From: Ettlia oleoabundans
Lineage: Eukaryota > Chlorophyta > Chlorophyceae > Chlamydomonadales
Assembly (NCBI GenBank): GCA_019693395.1
Contig: JAAMXP010001950.1
Span: 3,060 to 33,898, forward strand
Reading direction: 5' to 3'
Length of the DNA stretch: 30,839 bases
Within the stretch, counting starts at the first letter, position 1. Every line of letters starts with the position of its first letter. Positions 25,441 to 30,839 of the stretch are shown one piece after another. Below the pieces are notes generated by a model that was not told the origin of the DNA, made no database searches, and saw only the letters and a list, made by a program, of their open reading frames with translations. The position numbers and the translations under genes were made by a program.

Positions 25441-25789
25441 TGTGGCTATCAGGACACCCTAAAGGTTACTTTAACACTACTGAGACTGTCGTTTGAGAAA
25501 TAACTCGCTGGCAAGAGCGCAACGCTAGATAGCGATATCGGCGCTGTGCTTTGCTTCTTGGCGAAGCGGGTCCTCCTGCAATGCTGGGGAAACAAACTTT
25601 CGGATCAACCCGCTTCTTCTGCCGTGCCAAAAGGCCGCCTAAACCCTTGCTTATCCGGACCTCACCCTGACAACGTGGCACCAGCATGTGTCAACATGAA
25701 ACTCCCTTGAGGAGGGAGGAGAGACATATCGTATAGCTGGACATTGATATAGCCTGATCCATCCCTCTCACTGAGCGCTCCACGCCGCC
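25441..25789. promoter_or_regulatory. Divergent region between ALB3 and the plastid methyltransferase
   Basis: This 349-bp gap separates the start codons of two head-to-head genes for plastid proteins. It is less GC-rich than the coding DNA. TATA-like AT patches occur near 25527-25540 (GATAGCGATATC) and 25743-25752 (ATTGATATAG), the latter about 40 nt before the plus-strand ATG. Shared promoter function is inferred from layout. Confidence 0.5.
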
Positions 25790-27779
25790 ATGTCCTCCAG
25801 CACGCTGGCTGGGAGCTGCAGCTCCTGCCCCCTGGCCTCCAGACGGCCCCAGCATCAACGGGTAGATCACGGGTTGCTGGCGAACCCATCGCAGGAGGCT
25901 CGTAGACAGCGGCAACGGCGCACAATGTCGCCAGTGGCGGCAACAGGACTGCTGTCGGCACCTGCGCTCGCTGATGCCGCAACAGCAGTGGCTTCTGTGG
26001 GCGGCGAGCTGCAGCCCTGGGTGCTGCCGGCAGCAGGGCTTGGGCTAGCCCTGGCAGGGTGAGAAGCCACTACATGCACCTCATCTGCCAGTTCTCATAT
26101 ATCCTACTGGTCGTTGGGCGTCAGGCCTGCGCTGTCTGTCCTCTGCTGGTTAGTATGTTGCTGCCCTCCCTAACTGGTTTGCAGTGTAGCAGCGCTGCGT
26201 TTGAGCAGCTATAGTCAGCTGGAGTACATCACGGCCGCCATGTTGGCACGGCACGTCAAGCCCGATGGCGCACGCGTGCTACAGGTGCTTGCTCGCTACC
26301 ACACAGCCGTGGCGGCACCTTGCTTGAATCACAGCTTGCCTGGCTCCAGGTGCATATGTGAAATTCTATGCAGCACGTCACCCAATCTTTCCAGTGCTTT
26401 CTTTAACATTTTTATCTTTGCATGCAGCTGGGTGGCACCACCAGAGACCTCTTCTACTACCCTCAAAGCACCGTGCAGGTCACTGTGGGCGGCCCAGATG
26501 TCTCTGCAGGTTTGTGCGCCTGTTCCAACACCCTTTCTTTTCAGTCGATCCAGACACGTCAGTACTGCACGGTGCGCAAGAGAGGCCTCTCGCCGGCCAA
26601 GTCAGCAGCTCAGCCATTGGCTGCCTGTCTGTTGTGCACCACGCTGCAGGGCTGTGGGAGCAGGCAGGCATGCAGGCCAAGGTGCCGGTGGCAGCGGTAA
26701 AGGCCGATGCGCAGGCAAGCTCTTTTATTTGCTTTCCAGTTTGCTTCCCATACCTTACCAGCGAGTCGTGATAGCTACTTTGCATGGCTATCCCTCTGCA
26801 CGTGAACTGGCGGTGACAACAAACTGCAGCATTCTAAGTACGCTAAACAGCATTGACTAATGTATCCCGCGTCAGCATCCATACCAGCCCGTGCCCTCAA
26901 GTCACCTTCCTTAAACCCGGCCCTCCTTGCTCCTGCACTGCAGAAAGTTCTTTCCTCCCAGGCCGGAAGCACCGCTGACTCTATTGTTCTGATCAACCAG
27001 CTGCAACAGTGGGGCGACATGCAGCAGCTGCTGTCGCAGGTGCGGTGGGTGTGATGAGTTGCCGCTTTTGGTTGGTATCAGTCAGGCAGCCAGCCTAGCC
27101 AGCCAGGCCTTTCATGGCTGCTTCTGCTTCTTTTCACAACTGACGGCCATGTTTTGATCCTCTTATGCAAAGCACATGCTGCTGTCGCACAAAGACGGAG
27201 AAACTTGTTGCTGCCCATGACCATTCTCATAATGTGCTGCTGCTTCATTGCAGGTGTACCGCACACTGAAGCCAGGCGGCACCTTCATTTTCATCCAGCG
27301 GCTTAGTGGCGGCCCCCTGCAGCCGCTGCTGGGTGGCGGCCGCTTTGCAGCAGGTGAGTGTGGGTTTGGCTGCCTGACACTCCCGCCGTTTGCGCCACCA
27401 AAAGGCCGACTGATTGGGGGTTGACTGCCTGAGCTGCAGTCCGGCTGGCCAGCTTCGCCACATACGGCCTAAGGGCCTTCCAGCTGCCTGCCACAGCCAG
27501 CACCCACGTGTCAGTGTCTTTTCCTTGCACACTGCAGATCCCTCAGCTGTAGATGCAGTACAGCAGTACAGTGGCTGGGATTTCGTGCAGTGGGATGCGG
27601 CACTGGAGGGCACAGACCCTCACGCGGTTGGGGTGGCTGTTAAACCGCTCACGGCTGGAGCGCCGGTTTCATCAGAGGCGTCGGTAGATGCTGTGGCTTT
27701 TGAGCAGCTGATGCGGCGCAAGAAGCCCAAGCAGCAGCAGCAGCAGCAGCAGGGGGAAGGCTTCCGGAAAAAGCAGTGA
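25790..27779 (+). CDS. Plastid-targeted, membrane-anchored class I methyltransferase-like protein
   Basis: Seven exons: 25790-26058, 26185-26284, 26428-26509, 26545-26714, 26944-27039, 27254-27353, 27538-27779; 352 residues, phases close. The N-terminus (MSSSTLAGSCSSCPLASRR, basic, no acidic residues for ~20 positions) looks like a transit peptide. A hydrophobic helix WVLPAAGLGLALAGVAAL lies at about 77-94. Rossmann-type methyltransferase signals follow: YITAAMLARHVKPDGARVLQ, then LGGTTRDLFYYP in the SAM-loop position (about 124), then AAVKADAQ (motif III-like) and VYRTLKPGGTFIFIQRL (post-motif, about 240-256). The C-terminus has Q7 and a basic end. The substrate is unknown. The SAM loop lacks the usual GxGxG, so activity is in doubt. 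Intron 4 most likely has a GC donor at 26715. TGTAA lies 37 nt after the stop. Confidence 0.85.
26715..26943 (+). other. Probable GC-AG intron 4 of the methyltransferase-like gene
   Basis: The exon ends GATGCGCAG and the intron starts GCAAGC. A GT donor 18 nt upstream (26697, GCG|GTAAAG) is also in frame. The longer exon adds VKADAQ, which fits the V-x-A-D-A motif usual at this point of the methyltransferase fold, so I prefer the GC donor. Both could be used as alternative donors. Confidence 0.65.
27730..27751 (+). repeat. (CAG)7 coding repeat in the methyltransferase-like gene
   Basis: Seven CAG triplets encode seven glutamines just before the basic C-terminus GEGFRKKQ. The tract is a coding microsatellite similar in type to those in SEM1. 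Confidence 0.9.
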
Positions 27780-28159
27780 AACGAGGTTTGATGTACACCA
27801 AAGTATCCATTGATTTGTAACCTCTGCTGATGGTACTGCTGATTCGCTGATGTGACGATGTTGCACTGTCAAGTGGTCTCAGGTCACTACAAAGCGCTGG
27901 CATATACCAGCATTGGGTCATCAGGGGCAGTACCGACACCATGGGTGGTGGTGTGTAAGGAAGGGGTGTTTAGTTTAAGCGCAGACTTCTGCAGGGCTGA
28001 ACGCATGCTGCTGTAGGGCACAAGCACACAGTGATTATCTTTTTGCTTGGGGCAAGTGTTGATGACAGTTGCACAAAGCACACGCCAGCAATAGCAATGA
28101 ACCGTCCAAATGCCGGCTTGGCGCTGGGTTCAGTCCCGCGCCGCAACCCAAGGTTGAGC
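27780..28159. other. Convergent spacer between methyltransferase and NASP genes
   Basis: No gene is seen in 380 bp. It must hold both 3' UTRs. The plus-strand signal is TGTAA at 27816-27820; no TGTAA was found on the minus strand for the NASP gene. Confidence 0.55.
27816..27820 (+). terminator. Putative poly(A) signal of the methyltransferase-like gene
   Basis: TGTAA occurs 37 nt after the stop codon. This is close for a chlorophyte 3' UTR but within reason. Confidence 0.5.
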
Positions 28160-30324
28160 CTACTGCTGCTTGCCGGCCCCACCATACACAGCCTCAACAT
28201 GGGCAGCTTGAAGGAAGGCAGGTACTGCAGGTGGCGCAGCTGGCTCTGCTTCTTGTGCTGGTGCTGTTGCAGCAGCTGCGGGTGGCTTGGCCGCAGCTGC
28301 CGTGGATGCGCTGCCAAAGCCAATGGTAGTGTCACCAGCGTCACCACCTGCAGCACTTGCGAGACAGAATAACATTACCAGAAGTCAGTGACCAAGAAGC
28401 AACAGCCAGTTTTCGCAAGTCCAGGCAAGACTGCAATGCAAAAGGAATGTGCCGGCCAGCTTGCAGGCAATGCCAGCAATCCGCACAACCGCCACCCACC
28501 GCCCATCAAGTCCTCCAATCTCCGCTTCTTCTTGGCAGCAGGCTCAGCAGGTGCTGCTGCACACCCCGCTGCGCCGCCAGATGGCGCGGCTGCCGGCACA
28601 TTTGTCTGCGCCAGGGGTGGAAAAGCAGCAAAAGTGTCAGAAACGACCAATTCAATCTCCTATGGGTATCTGGTGGGGCAGACGAGCCTGCATTGCATCA
28701 TCTGTCAGAAAGGGTCTCATTGCAAGTGCCAAGGCCTCGGTGCAACAGCCAAGGTCATATGCGCAGGCAGCTCGCCGCAGATGTTGATATGGTGCAATAG
28801 GCCGCACCGCACATAGATTGTAGGTGCCCCGAACATAGCCCGGCATATCAACTGCGGCCCACCTGCACAGGCTGCAAGTTGATGCGTTTAGTGCCACGCC
28901 CCACCACACCCAAATTCTGCACGCCGCTGTCGCTGCCGGTGCCAGTGCCACTGCTGGCTCCTGCCGGCTGCTGCTTTTCGCCGCCGCTTGCAGCCGCCAG
29001 TTGGGCAAACGCGCCCTGCAAACAGCGATGTAGCGGCAGTGCAGAGAAGGAGCAAGTGTCCATTGGTGAGCGAGAAAAAGCGGGATAGCCTCTTGATACC
29101 AAAATAGACGGTGTGGGGGTAGTGCGGTGGTGGTGGTGGGAGGCGTGCGTGCAGGCACCAGCATGGTCAGCAACAAGTCTGATCAACCAAGGCTGAGCCC
29201 CACCTTGATCATGCTCTTGGTGTCGTCTTGTTGTGCCAGCTGGTCCTGCGCAGTCGGTGAAACAATACAGTCAAACCAGTATAGGCAGCACCAGCAGACT
29301 GATGCGACAGCAGGTGCAGAGCCAAGGCCTGTTGCGGTCAGCCGCATTCTAGGCAGGCGGGGCTGGTCGCATCGTCGCCACAACAATCTCCGTAACAATC
29401 TCATCATCGTCGCTCACACTGGCAACCATGCTGCCACGCTCTATCTGTATATTTTACACCTCCGTGACACACCATCCTTTCTACCAGCACCACATTTGAA
29501 CGCACAGTGTGTGTCGCGGGACTCACTGTCGTACTCACTGCGTACTTACGCAACCCATGCTGTCACGCACCTGGAGCTCTGCAACCTTTTCTTTCAGGTC
29601 CTCTTGCAGCAAAGTCACATCCATGCTCTCTGCAAGCAACCGTCGGCAGGTTTGCTCATGTCAGAGGGCAGGCACACACAAGAATGATTGGCGTGGCATA
29701 GCATGGAAGCCGGATGCAGATGGGCAGGCTACCCCCTAAAAAAGGACACGGCAGCACAGATGCTCCTCAAACCATGTGATAGCATCTCAAGCTGACAACA
29801 TCGAAGGCTGTGCCACCCTTCCCACACCACTCCATTTCAGCATGACATTTACAGTATGATCACTATGCTGCACACGGCAGATGCACCTGCTTTCAGCTTC
29901 TCCACCTCGTCGCCCTCGGCAGGTGCCTCCACCTTGGCAGCCAGCACCTGCCGCCGCTTGGCCAGGCAGTTGGAGGCCGCCTGTATATGATGCAAGTGGG
30001 GTCTGGCAGCTGGGGTTACCAAGGAGTAATCAGAGGGAGTGAAGGGAAAGGCTGATAACAGCTGCGGTTTGCAGACTAAGTGTTTATTCTGACAACTACT
30101 GTCCTAAGCAGATTTGCAGCGTGGCGCTCGTGATCCACACCTGAACACCCTGCTAAGGGGCTACCAGGTGCTGAGATATTAATCTGTTAGTGAAGCCAGA
30201 TCCGATGACTCGGACTACATCGCAATCCCACCTGCACTGCCTCCAGCGCCTTCTCCACCTCACCCATGAACTGCAGCGCGCAGCACCGCTTGTACTGCAC
30301 CTCTGCAACTCGCCGGTCATCCTC
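28160..30324 (-). CDS. NASP: NASP-type SHNi-TPR histone chaperone (5' partial)
   Basis: Seven 3' exons read right to left: 30232-30324, 29887-29980, 29571-29629, 29204-29245, 28863-29015, 28500-28605, 28160-28347; all GT-AG, phases close, 244 residues. The first exon is an SHNi-TPR helix pair (RRVAEVQYKRCCALQFMGEV then EKALEAVQ). A charged coiled helix follows (KLKAESMDVTLLQEDLKEKV) and then TKSMIKGAFAQLAAASGG. The signature VQNLGVVGRGTKRINLQPVQ matches the C-terminal region of NASP/Hif1/Sim3 homologues, and PAAKKKRRLEDLMGGG is a likely nuclear localisation signal. NASP proteins hold soluble H3-H4 and feed it to chromatin assembly in the nucleus. The N-terminal TPRs and the usual acidic tract lie upstream or outside the window. 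The last exon is Ala/Pro-rich and ends in GGAGKQQ. Confidence 0.85.
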
Positions 30325-30839
30325 CTGCAGGAATGAGGGTGGTTAAAGAGCGGCCGATAGTTGAAAACGGGCATACAGCACTTGGAGGTACAAAGCTGAC
30401 TGGAGCGGAGCGGAGAGGGAGGGCTAGACGCAGGCAAAGCCTGCAAAGCGATTGCTCTGTAGCCTTGTAAAGTGGGATGTGCCTACTTGGTCCTGCTTCC
30501 CTTTCAATCATAGGATCCAGCGCCACTCAGGTGTCAGATGAAACATGAGATCACAGCCCTCGTCACTCCCAGCTTGCGTCACAGCGTGAGGCATACCCGG
30601 CTGTCTCCCAACATACAGACATCGCAAGAGGCAACAAGATGCGGCCACTGCATGCCCTCCTCGCACGTGTAAAACCCGGGTGAGGTGTGGCATGCTGGCT
30701 GCCACCACACAGGCACAACACACAAGCATCACAATAATAAAACAGCACGCTTCCCTGCTTGAACCAGTACAGGAACTTGGTGAGGTGTGCCAGGCCGGCT
30801 GCCAACCCAAATGCGCCGCGCGGGCACGCGCGCCCGGAC
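30325..30839. other. Probable 5' intron of the NASP gene to window edge
   Basis: The acceptor CCTGCAG at 30325-30331 (minus strand) begins upstream intron sequence. I could not find a further NASP exon. A short open minus-strand segment near 30770-30830 (GLAHLTKFLYWFKQG) has no usable donor and no clear similarity. Confidence 0.45.

Overview
The window looks like nuclear DNA of a green alga (Chlorophyta; the sequence cannot fix the class). Genes are split by many short GT-AG introns, coding DNA is GC-rich, low-complexity Ala/Gln tracts are common, several genes are followed by the green-algal poly(A) signal TGTAA, and two genes encode plastid-targeted proteins, including a thylakoid ALB3-type insertase. 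No bacterial, viral or organellar gene layout is visible. I rebuilt exon structures by hand from splice sites, reading phase and family similarity. In all intact genes the exon phases close and total lengths are multiples of three.

Layout, left to right. (1) 110-5549 (+): 3' part of a 13-exon ankyrin-repeat gene ending in a C-terminal membrane anchor. (2) About 7440-8289 (-): fragments resembling a TNPO3/IPO13-type nuclear import receptor, without a recognisable N-terminus and probably a remnant. (3) 8691-9254 (-): the 26S proteasome/TREX-2 subunit SEM1/DSS1, head-to-head with (4) 9573-14380 (+): a complete 10-exon GSK3/SHAGGY kinase. (5) 15055-16514 (+): a small stand-alone C2-domain protein. 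(6) 17193-19067 and (7) 19571-21217 (+): a tandem pair of F-box/leucine-rich-repeat genes. The first carries one in-frame TAG and the second several frameshifts. (8) 21563-25440 (-): ALB3-type thylakoid insertase, 9 exons, head-to-head with (9) 25790-27779 (+): a plastid-targeted, membrane-anchored methyltransferase-like protein. (10) 28160-30324 (-): 3' part of a NASP-type SHNi-TPR histone chaperone running off the right edge.

The genes do not form one pathway; this is ordinary gene-dense algal chromosome with mostly housekeeping functions. The two divergent pairs (SEM1/GSK3, 318 bp; ALB3/methyltransferase, 349 bp) may share promoters, and the second pair joins two plastid membrane proteins. 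The points most worth a second look are three GC-AG introns in two adjacent genes, a perfect 15-bp hairpin across one of those GC donor sites, the decaying F-box/LRR tandem pair, a methyltransferase with a degenerate SAM loop, a C2 domain without loop-1 aspartates, and a SEM1 with a charged polyQ tail. I found no convincing wholly new system.
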